A DNA stretch of 48,570 nucleotides from DAOUAJ01 sp034433615 (GTDB lineage Bacteria > Chloroflexota > Anaerolineae > DUEN01). This document shows, in pieces, positions 8,216 through 16,274 of the stretch (positions are counted from its first letter, which is position 1; the number at the start of each line of letters is the position of its first letter). The translations under genes were made by a program, and so were the position numbers. The notes beneath the pieces were generated by a model. That model did not search any database. It had not been told where the DNA came from and worked only from the letters and a program-made list of their open reading frames with translations. The stretch covers positions 1 through 48,570 of the forward strand of contig DAOUAJ010000390.1 in NCBI GenBank assembly GCA_034433615.1, read 5' to 3'.

Positions 8216-8986
8216 TCACCGGGCACGCTTCCGTCCCACCAACAGCAAAGCTTCAGGCAATCCCTGGATGGGCGGCGTCTCCCACTCCTGGCGTCCGTCG
8301 CCGAGCTCCGCGAGGGCGATCAACTCGCAGTCGGCGTCCGTCAGCGCCGACACGAAGTCGCTCACAGTCCAGTGAAACTCGTAACTGGGCAGCGAGCCGG
8401 CCGCCGCGCCCGGTACCTCCTCCGAGCGATCGTACTGATGCGGCCCACGGTCAAAGTACCCAAATTCCAGCTCCAATCGGTCGGGCACGGACTTCCAGAC
8501 GCGACGGAAGGGATGATACTCATTGACCAGGAATATCCCCCCCGGCTTGAGGATGCGACCAGCCTCCGCATAGTAGCGCTTGAGGTCGGAGACCCACACC
8601 GCCACATGGCCGCCCGTGTAGACCACGTCAAAGGTCGCATCGGCCAGGGCGTGGAGATCGGTCACGTCCGCCCGCACAAAGGTGATGGCGAGGCCCAGCT
8701 CGCCCGCACGGCGGGCGGCGATGTCCAACTGCGTCTGCGAGATGTCCACCGAGGTCACACGCGCCCCCAGCCCTGCCAGGGCGAAGACGACCAGGTTGTC
8801 GCCGCTGCCCAGCACGCAGACCTCTTTGCCTGCCACGTCCCCCAGGTACGCCAGTTCCTGCGGGCGGAGGGCCACCGTCGGGTCGAGGTGCGCCCGCCGC
8901 CACTCGCCGCGGGCATCAATCTTCGCCTGCCACTGCGGGGAGACGGCGTCCCAACCCCGGCGATTTGCTTCATGCCACTCGTTCAT
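8216..8986 (-). CDS. Class I SAM-dependent methyltransferase
   Basis: 256-residue methyltransferase. It begins MNEWHEANRRGWDAVSPQWQ, a pattern common in this family, and has a SAM-binding motif I of VCVLGSGDNLV, motif II VTSVDISQTQL and FVRADVTDL, then FDVVYTGGHVAVWV and RILKPGGIFLVNEYHP. Methyl acceptor is unknown. The open frame continues upstream, but the ATG at 8986 is preferred because homologous N-termini start here and because it overlaps (ATGA) the stop of a possible 54-residue ORF. There is no strong ribosome site of its own, which fits coupling to that ORF. It lies downstream of the UroD-like gene on the same strand. Confidence 0.85.
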   Translation of the reverse strand: MNEWHEANRRGWDAVSPQWQAKIDARGEWRRAHLDPTVALRPQELAYLGDVAGKEVCVLGSGDNLVVFALAGLGARVTSVDISQTQLDIAARRAGELGLAITFVRADVTDLHALADATFDVVYTGGHVAVWVSDLKRYYAEAGRILKPGGIFLVNEYHPFRRVWKSVPDRLELEFGYFDRGPHQYDRSEEVPGAAAGSLPSYEFHWTVSDFVSALTDADCELIALAELGDGRQEWETPPIQGLPEALLLVGRKRAR

Positions 8987-9147
8987 CGCGTTTGCTCTGA
9001 TTTCAGGACAGCTACCCAGCCGGGCCGCCGCCCGGCGTTCCGATGGACGAAAATGCCCGGTGCGGCTATTCCCACCTTGATCGCCGAAGGTCTCCCGACC
9101 GAGGCGAAAGGTTGCCAGATGCCGTTCAGGACGACCCTCCTGTTCAT
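8983..9147 (-). CDS. Possible 54-residue ORF coupled to the methyltransferase
   Basis: An ATG at 9147 sits 4 bases after AGGAGG and opens a 54-codon frame whose TGA overlaps the methyltransferase ATG as ATGA. The product would start MNRRVVLNGIWQPFASVGRP and end in KSEQTR; it has no recognised domain, membrane segment or signal. A second frame across the same bases, starting at 9151 immediately next to the same AGGAGG, would extend the methyltransferase itself by 55 residues. The coupled layout favours the small ORF, either a leader or a small protein, but conservation is unknown. Confidence 0.35.
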   Translation of the reverse strand: MNRRVVLNGIWQPFASVGRPSAIKVGIAAPGIFVHRNAGRRPGWVAVLKSEQTR

Positions 9148-9176
9148 GCATCCTCCTGTCAGAACATAAAAACGTG

Positions 9177-9245
9177 TTGCGTATTGCGTAATGCGTAAGC
9201 GTGATGAGCGCCTTCACGGATTACGCATCACGCATTACGTCTTAC
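9177..9245. repeat. Period-7 inverted array at the UroD-like gene end
   Basis: Left arm, from 9179: heptamers GCGTATT, GCGTAAT, GCGTAAG, CGTGATG. Right arm, from 9216: ACGGATT, ACGCATC, ACGCATT, ACGTCTT. The arms are degenerate reverse complements around a short spacer (AGCGCC region). The right arm contains the last codons and the TGA (9228-9230) of the UroD-like gene. It could act as a 3' stem for that transcript. Confidence 0.7.
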
Positions 9246-10871
9246 TTCCACATCCGCCCACGGGTTGCCTTGATCATCGGTCGGGCGGAAATAGAAGCCC
9301 CACTCCCCCTCAGCCTGGCTGATCTTCAGCAGGACTTGATTCCAACCCCGCCGCAGATGAACCGGCACGAGGTCTTGCCGCGGCGCCGCCACGCGATAGA
9401 CATCCTTGTACCATACCCGTTCCCCGTTCAGCCACACCTGCAGGCCATCATCACTGCCCAACTCCAGCCAGCCGTCCCGCTCCTGGGGCGAGTAGAGGGA
9501 GCAGGCTGCGTAGGCCATGCACCACGGCTCGCGGCTGATGGCCGCCGCCAGGTCCACGTAGCCCGACTCAGCGGTGCCGTGATAGGGTTGCCAGCGGATC
9601 GGCTGCCCGCCCTTGCCGATGAACGGCCCCTGCGCCTGGGGGTCTGTCTCCGGCGCATAGGCGGTGTGGAATCCCCGGTTGCGTTCGTTGTCGAAAGGCC
9701 CCAGGAGGCGCCAATCGGTCACATGCCCGGGCCGGTGGCGGATGCCCGGCTCACGCCACGGCTTGCCGATGAACTCGCACTTCTTGCGCCGATAGTAGAT
9801 GTAGTTTTCCAGCGATACATCGGGCGGCACCAGATGATCGGTGTGGGGGATGAACCCGCCCCGCTGGAACAGCGGGCGCAGGCGCTCGAACTCGGCATCC
9901 ATCGCGGCCGGCCCCGCGATCAGGGCCCGTTTGTCGAAGGCGCCGCGCAGCGCCACCCGGCTGCCGAATTGCTCTGAGATGCGGTACGGATCGGTATGGG
10001 CCACCTCGACGGGGAACATCACGTTGATCCCCCCCTCCAGCCACAGGGGAACCAACTCGTGAATCTCGCCATCACAGTCCAACTGGTTGAATTCGGTGCC
10101 GAATTCCCGGCGCAAAAAGTCGGTGATCCGCTTGTAACGCGGCACCATCAGTTCGGCGAAGAGGCGGGGCGAGATCAGAGGGCCGTGATTGTAGCACATG
10201 TCCTCCCACCAGTCGGCCCGATCAACCCGCACCTTGCCGGCCAGCTTCTCCAACACCCTCAAGGTCAAACGTGTGAGATGCTCCATCATCTCCTCGACCC
10301 AGGGCCGATCGTCGTAGAGGGTCACCGAAAGGCGTTCGACCCCCATCCAGTTACGGATCCAGCCGTAGAGCGAGCCCACGAACACGCACACGGGGTAGTC
10401 GGCATTCTGCAGCCGGCGGGCCAGGGCGTCCAGGTAGACCGGCAGCCGATCCGGGTGATCGGGGTCCAGTCGTTCGTCACGGATGCGTTCCCAATCGGCC
10501 CGGGTCTCGATGGCGAAGCGAAGATAGCGAGGGATGGAAGCACCGTACTCCGGCTTAAGCTGTTCCGAGACGGCGCCATCGGTGTCCTGGAGGATGTAGT
10601 GTGTGCCGCGATCCTCCAGCACGGTCTTCTCGAAGCGGGGCTCCAAACCGACGTTGATACTGAGCCTCGGCCCGTAGTCATCATCGTCGGTGCCAAAATA
10701 GCGCTCGATAGGCCCCCACTCGGTAATGGCGTAGGTCTCCATCCCCTCGCGTCGCCACCGGTCTACGGTCTGGATCCAGGCCCCGAACTCCAGATCAGGG
10801 ACCCGGTCAACCGGTTGGAAGCGCAAAGTGCGCAACAGCCGTTCTCGATGCGTTAACGAGCCCTCATTCAT
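9228..10871 (-). CDS. UroD-like protein with C-terminal beta-sandwich domain
   Basis: 547-residue protein. Residues about 8-375 follow the uroporphyrinogen decarboxylase/methylcobamide methyltransferase fold (RERLLRTLRFQPVDRVP at the start, VALRGAFDKRALIAG and FIPHTDHLVPPDVS near the end). A true HemE is near 350 residues and has different N-terminal arginine motifs, so a corrinoid or other one-carbon role is more likely. Residues about 384-547 are a separate module: WRLLGPFDN, GWLELGSDDGLQVWLNGERV and RRGWNQVLLKI, typical of PA14/galactose-binding-like sandwiches on secreted glycosidases. No signal peptide is present, so this module is probably cytoplasmic. The ATG at 10871 follows AGGAGG. 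A promoter at 10976-11004 and a leader hairpin precede it. Confidence 0.85.
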   Translation of the reverse strand: MNEGSLTHRERLLRTLRFQPVDRVPDLEFGAWIQTVDRWRREGMETYAITEWGPIERYFGTDDDDYGPRLSINVGLEPRFEKTVLEDRGTHYILQDTDGAVSEQLKPEYGASIPRYLRFAIETRADWERIRDERLDPDHPDRLPVYLDALARRLQNADYPVCVFVGSLYGWIRNWMGVERLSVTLYDDRPWVEEMMEHLTRLTLRVLEKLAGKVRVDRADWWEDMCYNHGPLISPRLFAELMVPRYKRITDFLRREFGTEFNQLDCDGEIHELVPLWLEGGINVMFPVEVAHTDPYRISEQFGSRVALRGAFDKRALIAGPAAMDAEFERLRPLFQRGGFIPHTDHLVPPDVSLENYIYYRRKKCEFIGKPWREPGIRHRPGHVTDWRLLGPFDNERNRGFHTAYAPETDPQAQGPFIGKGGQPIRWQPYHGTAESGYVDLAAAISREPWCMAYAACSLYSPQERDGWLELGSDDGLQVWLNGERVWYKDVYRVAAPRQDLVPVHLRRGWNQVLLKISQAEGEWGFYFRPTDDQGNPWADVEVRRNA

Positions 10872-10922
10872 AGGTCCTCCTGTTGGGTTAGCATGCACCG
10901 CCCATCTCCGTGGATTTGAACT

Positions 10923-10964
10923 GGCTCAGACCCCAAGAGTTTCTAAACCCTTAGGGTCTGAGCC
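10923..10964 (-). repeat. Near-perfect hairpin in the UroD-like leader
   Basis: Arms GGCTCAGACCC and GGGTCTGAGCC pair perfectly over 11 bases, and the interior (AAGGGTTTAG against AAACTCTTGG) pairs further, leaving a tiny loop. It begins about 5 bases after the predicted transcription start, so it would form the 5' end of the mRNA, leaving about 50 bases before the ATG. It may be a stabilising stem or a copy of a palindromic repeat family. Confidence 0.65.
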
Positions 10965-10975
10965 CACATGACGTG

Positions 10976-11004
10976 ATTATAGCATCTCCACGTTTTCTCA
11001 GCAA
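10976..11004 (-). promoter_or_regulatory. Promoter of the UroD-like gene
   Basis: Minus strand TTGCTG (10999-11004), 17-base spacer, TATAAT (10976-10981). Predicted start near 10969, about 100 bases before the ATG. The bases between here and the tRNA gene (11005-11233) hold a small GGGCGA/TCGCCC stem at about 11072 and no gene I can support. Confidence 0.7.
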
Positions 11005-11233
11005 CGGTAGGCGGGCCGAGAGATAACCCAATAACAGGCCGTGGCCCTACCTGATTTCCTCACCGCAAGAAGGGCGACTTTTTCGCCCAAGTGCTCGCCC
11101 GGGTGAGAGAACGGCTGTGGGAGTTAAAGGCGTGACGGAAACAATCGGGTGGAGGGTTGTTCTGGGGGTAAAAGAGGAGGCCGCTGCCCGACGCCGAGTC
11201 GGAGTAACATGGGAAATACCCTCGAGGGCCAAG

Positions 11234-11306
11234 TACCCCCAGCAGGACTCGAACCTGCGCACCTGGCTCCGGAGGCCAGCGCTCTATCCACCTGAGCTAT
11301 GGGGGC
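11234..11306 (-). tRNA. tRNA-Arg (anticodon CCG)
   Basis: The minus strand folds into a standard 73-base cloverleaf. The acceptor stem is GCCCCCA against TGGGGGT with one G-T pair and discriminator A. The D arm is AGCTC...GAGC, the anticodon stem is CTGGC/GCCAG with loop CTCCGGA, so the anticodon is CCG reading CGG. The T arm has loop TTCGAGT. The 3' CCA is not encoded. A promoter at 11317-11345 starts a few bases upstream. Confidence 0.95.
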
Positions 11307-11316
11307 TTACATAGCT

Positions 11317-11345
11317 AGTTTACCACAACTTGATCTACCTTGCAA
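11317..11345 (-). promoter_or_regulatory. Promoter of tRNA-Arg
   Basis: Minus strand TTGCAA (11340-11345), 17 bases, TAAACT (11317-11322). Predicted start near 11310, only about 4 bases before the mature tRNA. Confidence 0.55.
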
Positions 11346-11440
11346 ACGAGGTGCTTCAGGCATGACAACGGGCGCCAGGTAGCTGGCGTGGGGATCAAGG
11401 AGATGGAACTCGAAACAGTCATGACCTCCAGTGGCAAAGA

Positions 11441-11469
11441 TGGCATGAAATACCCTCGTGTGATATAAT
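11441..11469 (+). promoter_or_regulatory. Possible promoter of the plus-strand polysaccharide genes
   Basis: TATAAT at 11464-11469 with a weak -35 (TGGCAT, 11441-11446) 17 bases upstream. A start near 11476 would give a short leader before the ATG at 11515 and would exclude the earlier ATG at 11470. Confidence 0.5.
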
Positions 11470-11514
11470 ATGCCTGTTAAACCATGGGAGGGCTTCAACA
11501 AGGTTGCTAAGGCC

Positions 11515-12741
11515 ATGACTCAAGAACTGAATCTGACGGCTCTCGTGCACACGTTGCAGCGGCGTTGGCTGCTTATCCTCTTCGTGGTGGCGCTGGTCGT
11601 AATTCCCACTTTGCTTTACAGCCTGATGCGCCCGCCTGTCTATTACGCCCAGGCTGAACTCCTGACCCTGACGCCCAAGTACCAGTGGCGTTTCAGCCCC
11701 AGCACACTCTCTATCGTAGACGCCCGCCGCGACTGGCGACGCGAGTTTATGCTGTTGGGGCAGACTAAGCAGGTGGCACACCGCGCGGCCAGTCAATTGG
11801 AACCATCTACGTCGGCTGGCAACCCCGGCAACAGTAGCGAAGACGCCTTGCTCAGTCGAGTGTCAGTGCGGCCTTCTGGCGTAGATCGTATCATCGTAGA
11901 GGCTTCCGGCTCGACACCGCAGGACGCGGCCGCCCTGGCCAACGCCTGGAGTAAGGCATTGCAGATCGAAGTAGACGAACGCTACGGCACTGTTCTGGAA
12001 GCCAGGTCACTGATCGAGTTGCAGGCCACCTTTAAGGCTCAGCTTGACGAAGCCCAACGTAAAATTGATGCGTTCAAGGCGGAAACCGGCCAGGACGTAG
12101 CTGGTTCAGGGTTCCTGGAAGCAGCCGGCCTGGAACCTGACCAGAAAGAGCTGGAAAGTAAGGCTCGCCTGCTGGCCGACTATCGCGTTGCCCTGGATAG
12201 CCTCAATCGGCTCGCGGACGAAATCGCCCAGGCGCGCGCGGGCCAACGGGCACCCGATTCCGTAGCATGGGAGTTGCTACAGAACCCCATTTTGCTGCAG
12301 CGCGCCGCCTTGCGCCCCGATAAACTGCCACCGCAGACGGACCTGGCCGCCTTCAGCGCGCTCTTGCAGAGGGAGGCAGCCGCGCTGGAGGACATCGTCG
12401 CTTGGCTGAATAAGGATGTGCTCAATTTGCAGACACAATTGGCTGACGAAGAGTCCCAGTTATACCGGCTGAGGCGGGAACGGGACCTGGCCAGCGATGC
12501 GTATGACACCATCGTACGTAAGCTCAAAGAGCTTGAAATCCAGCAGACCGTAGACCCAACCGGTGTGAAGATTCTGGAGGAGGCGGCATTGCCAGAATCA
12601 CCCCGGTCGTGGCCTCTGGTCGTCCGCCTGTTGGTAGCTGCGGTGGGAGGGTTAATTGCTGGTGTGTGGCTGGCGCTGCTCTCGGAATACCTATTCGCCC
12701 AGCGTTCGGTAGTTACTGGCACAGCCAGCGCCGCGCGTTAA
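11515..12741 (+). CDS. Wzz/GumC-like polysaccharide chain-length protein
   Basis: 408 residues from the chosen ATG. A membrane segment near residues 18-40 (WLLILFVVALVVIPTLLYSL) and another near 375-398 (VVRLLVAAVGGLIAGVWLAL) bracket a long extracytoplasmic, largely helical region with coiled-coil character, ending in a proline-rich approach (ALPESPRSWPLVV) before the second segment. This is the layout of Wzz/PCP proteins that set polymer length. There is no fused tyrosine kinase domain, and no separate kinase in the window. The ATG at 11515 is preferred because the earlier in-frame ATG at 11470 overlaps the -10 box; the ribosome site is weak. First gene of the plus-strand polysaccharide run. 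Confidence 0.82.
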   Translation: MTQELNLTALVHTLQRRWLLILFVVALVVIPTLLYSLMRPPVYYAQAELLTLTPKYQWRFSPSTLSIVDARRDWRREFMLLGQTKQVAHRAASQLEPSTSAGNPGNSSEDALLSRVSVRPSGVDRIIVEASGSTPQDAAALANAWSKALQIEVDERYGTVLEARSLIELQATFKAQLDEAQRKIDAFKAETGQDVAGSGFLEAAGLEPDQKELESKARLLADYRVALDSLNRLADEIAQARAGQRAPDSVAWELLQNPILLQRAALRPDKLPPQTDLAAFSALLQREAAALEDIVAWLNKDVLNLQTQLADEESQLYRLRRERDLASDAYDTIVRKLKELEIQQTVDPTGVKILEEAALPESPRSWPLVVRLLVAAVGGLIAGVWLALLSEYLFAQRSVVTGTASAAR

Positions 12742-12742
12742 G

Positions 12743-12765
12743 CCTGTCCTGGCCGACAGGCCAGG
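12743..12765. other. Alternative hairpins between Wzz-like and DUF2142-like genes
   Basis: Just after the Wzz-like stop, CCTGTC/GACAGG and CCTGGCC/GGCCAGG form two mutually exclusive perfect stems sharing the same bases. There is no T-run, so this may slow or attenuate transcription rather than end it. Confidence 0.35.
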
Positions 12766-12778
12766 GTCAACGCCTTCC

Positions 12779-14635
12779 ATGCTAATCCAACAAGTGTTCG
12801 ACAGGCACCGCATCCTGTTCCTATTGCTCCTGTGGGCCGCCTTGCATACCACCCTGTACAACCTGATCGTGCCATTGTGGCAGGCACCAGACGAGCCCGC
12901 CCACGTCGAGTACGCATGCCTGTTGTCGCAACGAGGGTGGGACTTGCGCCCGGGCGACTATGATCCAGCCTTACAGCGATACCTGATCCAATCGCTGGCT
13001 GCATCTGATTTCTGGCGTCACGTGCGCCAGCCTGTTCCCGAGCCCTTGCCTGCCCAGTTCAGCGATGATCCGTTCTTGCGCAATGCTGGCCGGCAGGTGG
13101 GCGATGAGTTCCCGTTGTACTACCTGGTGCCTGCCCTGATTTGCCGCCTCCCGCTGACTTTGCTCGTCCAGGTTCATTTGATGCGCCTGGTGTCGGGCTT
13201 GTTTTTTGTGCTTGCCGTCCTGGCAACCTGGTGGGCCGGGGGAGCAATCTGGCCGGAGCAGCAGTCACCGATAATAGGGGTGACGGCAGCTATGGCCGGA
13301 TTGCCCATGCTGGCGTTTCTCAGTGGGGGGGTCAGCAACGACAGCCTGGTTACGCTCTTAGGCACTGTCACCTTCGGCCTGCTCGCCCGATGGGTATCCC
13401 CTGGACTGCCTAGAGCAGACAGGAAGCAGTTACACATCGCAGCAGGAGTGTTGCTTTGCGCGTTGCTGGCTGTTGTAGCCAAGAAGACGGCCGCTTTCCT
13501 GGTTCCTCTGGCCTCGCTGGCTGTGGCTTGGTCGTTGTACCAGGGCTGGCATTGTTGGTCGTGGCGCAGGCGCGCGATGATTGGCCTGCCGTTGCTCTTT
13601 CTGGTAGCTCTTTTCTTCTGGCCCAGCGGACAACCCTGGGCCTGGATCGGGCGAGGACAGCCCTGGGGCGGTGGCCGCTTGCCGGCTGCCGCGCATAGCG
13701 GGCGATTCGGTGTGCGCGTGGTAGACACCAGCCCGCACCGCTTTGGCCGGCTGGTGCAGGTAGTGCCCGCTGAGGTACTGCCGCAACTGCGGGGGCAAAC
13801 CGTCCGTTTTGGTGTCTGGGTGCGCACCGATCAGCCTCCGCAGCCACTGCGGGTAACGGTTAAAGACGATGAGGGCGTCAGCCAGAGCTTTGCGGAGGCG
13901 ACCGATGCCTGGCAGTGGGTCGAGGTGACCCACACGGTCAGCCTGACAAGTGAGGAGGTGCGCGTCGGCGTGGCCCCAGGCCGCGGGGATTCTGTCAGTG
14001 AGATGGGGACCATTGACGTGGACGACGCCGCATTGATAATCGTTGCGGGAGGTTCCCGGGGCGGAAACCAGCAGGGTGGCGGCGGGAACCTGTTGCGCAA
14101 CGGTGACTTCGAGCGCGGGACTGCCTGGGGCAGCCTATTGCTGGGGCCACTGGTACAGCCCCTGGTGGCAACGTGGCAGGGCGAGGCACACGGGCCGGCC
14201 GTATCCTGGCAACGCCGCCTGCTCTACCTGATATTGCTATTCCCCGGCTTCTGGGGTAACTTCGGCTGGCTGCAGGTACCTTTGCCGTTGCCGGTGTACG
14301 GGCTGCTGGCCATCGTCTGCGGGTGGGCCTTCGTCGGATTGTTGCTGGCAGGTCACGATCATTTGCCCTCCGGCGTCGCCCGCTGGTTCGCTATTGGGCT
14401 GGTTCTGGCGCTGGCGCAGGTGCTCGCCCCTATGTGGGGACGCGACTGGCAACCGCAGGCCCGCTACCTGTTTCCTGCTTTGTTGCCCACGATGACTTTT
14501 CTGGTGGCCGGCTTGCAGGTCTGGAGCCGCCGTTGGAGGTTCAGGTACGCCTTGCCCGCGTTCGTGGGCGGCTTTCTGCTGCTTGATGGGATCGCCCTGT
14601 TCGGCGTGTTGATCCCGCACTATTACTATTATTGA
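12779..14635 (+). CDS. DUF2142-like polytopic membrane protein with inserted sandwich domain
   Basis: 618 residues with about 10-12 hydrophobic segments. After the first one comes VPLWQAPDEPAHVEYACLL, the acidic motif of DUF2142/GT-C-like proteins that are thought to use polyprenyl-linked sugars. SGGVSNDSLVTLLG is a second conserved loop. Residues about 300-445 form a soluble insert (GVRVVDTSPHRFGRLVQVVP, FGVWVRTD, WQWVEVT, IDVDDAALI, LLRNGDFERG) resembling a carbohydrate-binding jelly roll, presumably outside the membrane. Membrane segments resume near 470. The ATG at 12779 is the first in frame, with no clear ribosome site. Probably a glycan polymerase or lipid-linked sugar transferase; function unproven. 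Confidence 0.75.
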   Translation: MLIQQVFDRHRILFLLLLWAALHTTLYNLIVPLWQAPDEPAHVEYACLLSQRGWDLRPGDYDPALQRYLIQSLAASDFWRHVRQPVPEPLPAQFSDDPFLRNAGRQVGDEFPLYYLVPALICRLPLTLLVQVHLMRLVSGLFFVLAVLATWWAGGAIWPEQQSPIIGVTAAMAGLPMLAFLSGGVSNDSLVTLLGTVTFGLLARWVSPGLPRADRKQLHIAAGVLLCALLAVVAKKTAAFLVPLASLAVAWSLYQGWHCWSWRRRAMIGLPLLFLVALFFWPSGQPWAWIGRGQPWGGGRLPAAAHSGRFGVRVVDTSPHRFGRLVQVVPAEVLPQLRGQTVRFGVWVRTDQPPQPLRVTVKDDEGVSQSFAEATDAWQWVEVTHTVSLTSEEVRVGVAPGRGDSVSEMGTIDVDDAALIIVAGGSRGGNQQGGGGNLLRNGDFERGTAWGSLLLGPLVQPLVATWQGEAHGPAVSWQRRLLYLILLFPGFWGNFGWLQVPLPLPVYGLLAIVCGWAFVGLLLAGHDHLPSGVARWFAIGLVLALAQVLAPMWGRDWQPQARYLFPALLPTMTFLVAGLQVWSRRWRFRYALPAFVGGFLLLDGIALFGVLIPHYYYY

Positions 14636-14649
14636 GGAGAGGCATCCTG

Positions 14650-16224
14650 GTGCAGAGGTCCGCCATCGGCCGGCAACCACGGCGCATAGCCGTCAACTCC
14701 GGCTACTTGCTCATCGCTTACGTCGTGGAGTCGGCGCTAAGCATCGTTCTGTTATCGCTGGCCGCTCGTTACCTGAGCCAGGCCGGTTTTGGGCGCTACG
14801 GCTACGCCATCTCCTTCATTGAGCTGTTCATCATGCTGACGGAGCTGAGCAACTCTCGCGTGTTGGTGCGTGAGGTAGCCAGCGATCAGGCTCATGCAAC
14901 ACAGCACCTGGCCGGCATCTGGACATTGCGCCTGATCTTGTCCGCGTTGATGATCGTCGTCGTCATCGTCGCCGCCAGCGGCCACAGCAGCGACCCGGAG
15001 CTGTGGTGGGCGATCTTGCTCTTCGCCATCGGCCAGATGCTGTACAGCCTGACCGAGGTATTCACGGCCGTTTTCCGTGCTTATCAACAGATGCAGTACC
15101 AGGCTCTCACCATCATATCTGGCCAGACGCTGATCGTCATCTGTTATCTCATCGCTATTGTGATGGATTGGGGCCTGGTCGGGTTGTTTGGTATGCGGGC
15201 CGCTGCCAATCTGATCCGCTTGTTGCTCGGCTGGTACCTCAACCGCACGCGCTTCCTGACTGAGCACCTTAGCGCGGACTGGCGCAGCATGGGGTACCTG
15301 TTGCGGGAATCTTTCCCCCTGGGGATTAACCTGGCACTGCGCCGGTTGATTTGGCGGGGCGGCATCGTGTTGTTGACGACCTTGCTTAATCGCATGTCAC
15401 CGGGCCAGGGCGACCTGGCGGCTGGCTTGCTCTACGGCCCGCTGCGGCTGGTGGAACAGATGCGCATCGTACCGGCCTCCCTGATCGGCGCGATTTTGCC
15501 GGTATTCTCACAGCAGGCTCGCCTGGAGCCGGAACGTTTCAAAGAGACGCTGGCGAAGAGCTACAAGCTCTTCGTGGCGCTGAGCCTGCTGTTGGCGGTC
15601 ACGATCACAGCGTTAGCAAGACCGATCACGAATCTGGTGCTGGGCAGCAATCTGGCGGCCGCGGCCGGCGTGCTTGCCGTCTTCGGCTGGATCATCCTGT
15701 TCACCTTTCCCAACCAGTTCTACGAGGCGGCGTTGCTGGCCGTGGGCCGTCAGTGGGTGGTGGCCGTGGGGCTGGCTTTGGGTGTGACGATTGGCATGTT
15801 GGCAATCTGGCTCTACCTGGCGCCGACTTACCAGGCGCTGGGCGTAGCTTATGGGATCATGCTGGCCGAGGGGACGGTTTCCATCATCAGTTTTATCGCC
15901 TTGCTGCCCTACTTCAACCGAAGAGAACTGGCCATTTCGATGGGGAAGATCGCCCTCTCGTGCCTGGTGGCCGGAGCGGTGTTCTACGGGCTGCGCTATC
16001 TCTCGATCTGGCTGGTGGGGCCGCTAGGGGTCCTGGCGTTTCTCATCGCCATCCTGCTCCTTCGCACATTCGACGAAGAGGAGCTGGAGGCCATCGTCGC
16101 GATGGTAACGTTCCACCGCCGCCTGCGCTGGATCCGCCGCTGGCTATTCAAGACGGATAAGAGGCTGGCGGCAGCGCAAAGCCACTCATCCTCGGTGCCG
16201 GAAGCGTCACCTCCGACGAAATAG
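14650..16224 (+). CDS. Wzx-type polysaccharide flippase
   Basis: 524-residue MOP-superfamily membrane protein with about 14 predicted helices, beginning IAVNSGYLLIAYVVESALSIV and including AARYLSQAGFGRYGYAISFIE, a typical start of Wzx/RfbX exporters that move lipid-linked repeat units across the membrane. The start is set at GTG 14650, which follows GAGGAGAGG at good distance; a TTG at 14632 overlaps the preceding stop region and is less likely. The gene follows the DUF2142-like gene directly and is followed by a period-7 inverted array that starts on its stop codon. Confidence 0.88.
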   Translation: MQRSAIGRQPRRIAVNSGYLLIAYVVESALSIVLLSLAARYLSQAGFGRYGYAISFIELFIMLTELSNSRVLVREVASDQAHATQHLAGIWTLRLILSALMIVVVIVAASGHSSDPELWWAILLFAIGQMLYSLTEVFTAVFRAYQQMQYQALTIISGQTLIVICYLIAIVMDWGLVGLFGMRAAANLIRLLLGWYLNRTRFLTEHLSADWRSMGYLLRESFPLGINLALRRLIWRGGIVLLTTLLNRMSPGQGDLAAGLLYGPLRLVEQMRIVPASLIGAILPVFSQQARLEPERFKETLAKSYKLFVALSLLLAVTITALARPITNLVLGSNLAAAAGVLAVFGWIILFTFPNQFYEAALLAVGRQWVVAVGLALGVTIGMLAIWLYLAPTYQALGVAYGIMLAEGTVSIISFIALLPYFNRRELAISMGKIALSCLVAGAVFYGLRYLSIWLVGPLGVLAFLIAILLLRTFDEEELEAIVAMVTFHRRLRWIRRWLFKTDKRLAAAQSHSSSVPEASPPTK

Positions 16225-16274
16225 CAGTCAGCGATCAGCTTTCAGCCATTAGCTGATGGCTGACGGCTGACCGC
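16224..16274. repeat. Period-7 inverted array after the flippase gene
   Basis: Heptamers AGTCAGC, GATCAGC, TTTCAGC (16226-16246), spacer CATT, then AGCTGAT, GGCTGAC, GGCTGAC (16251-16271). The fixed core TCAGC repeats three times and meets three copies of its complement GCTGA, giving arms of about 24 bases with 18 matches. The first base is the last base of the TAG stop. No T-run follows. The bases from here to 16351 contain no gene I can support. Confidence 0.75.

Noticed and set aside
7822..8226. 134-codon open frame on the minus strand
   Set aside because: It runs straight through the dispersed repeat and hairpin chain, has no domain and overlaps the methyltransferase end.
8987..9176. Riboswitch upstream of the methyltransferase
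   Set aside because: GC-rich stems exist, but no SAM, cobalamin or other known consensus was recognised, and a coupled small ORF explains the region equally well.
9228..10871. Annotation as HemE (uroporphyrinogen decarboxylase)
   Set aside because: The length, extra C-terminal domain and lack of HemE-type N-terminal arginine motifs do not fit a haem-pathway enzyme.
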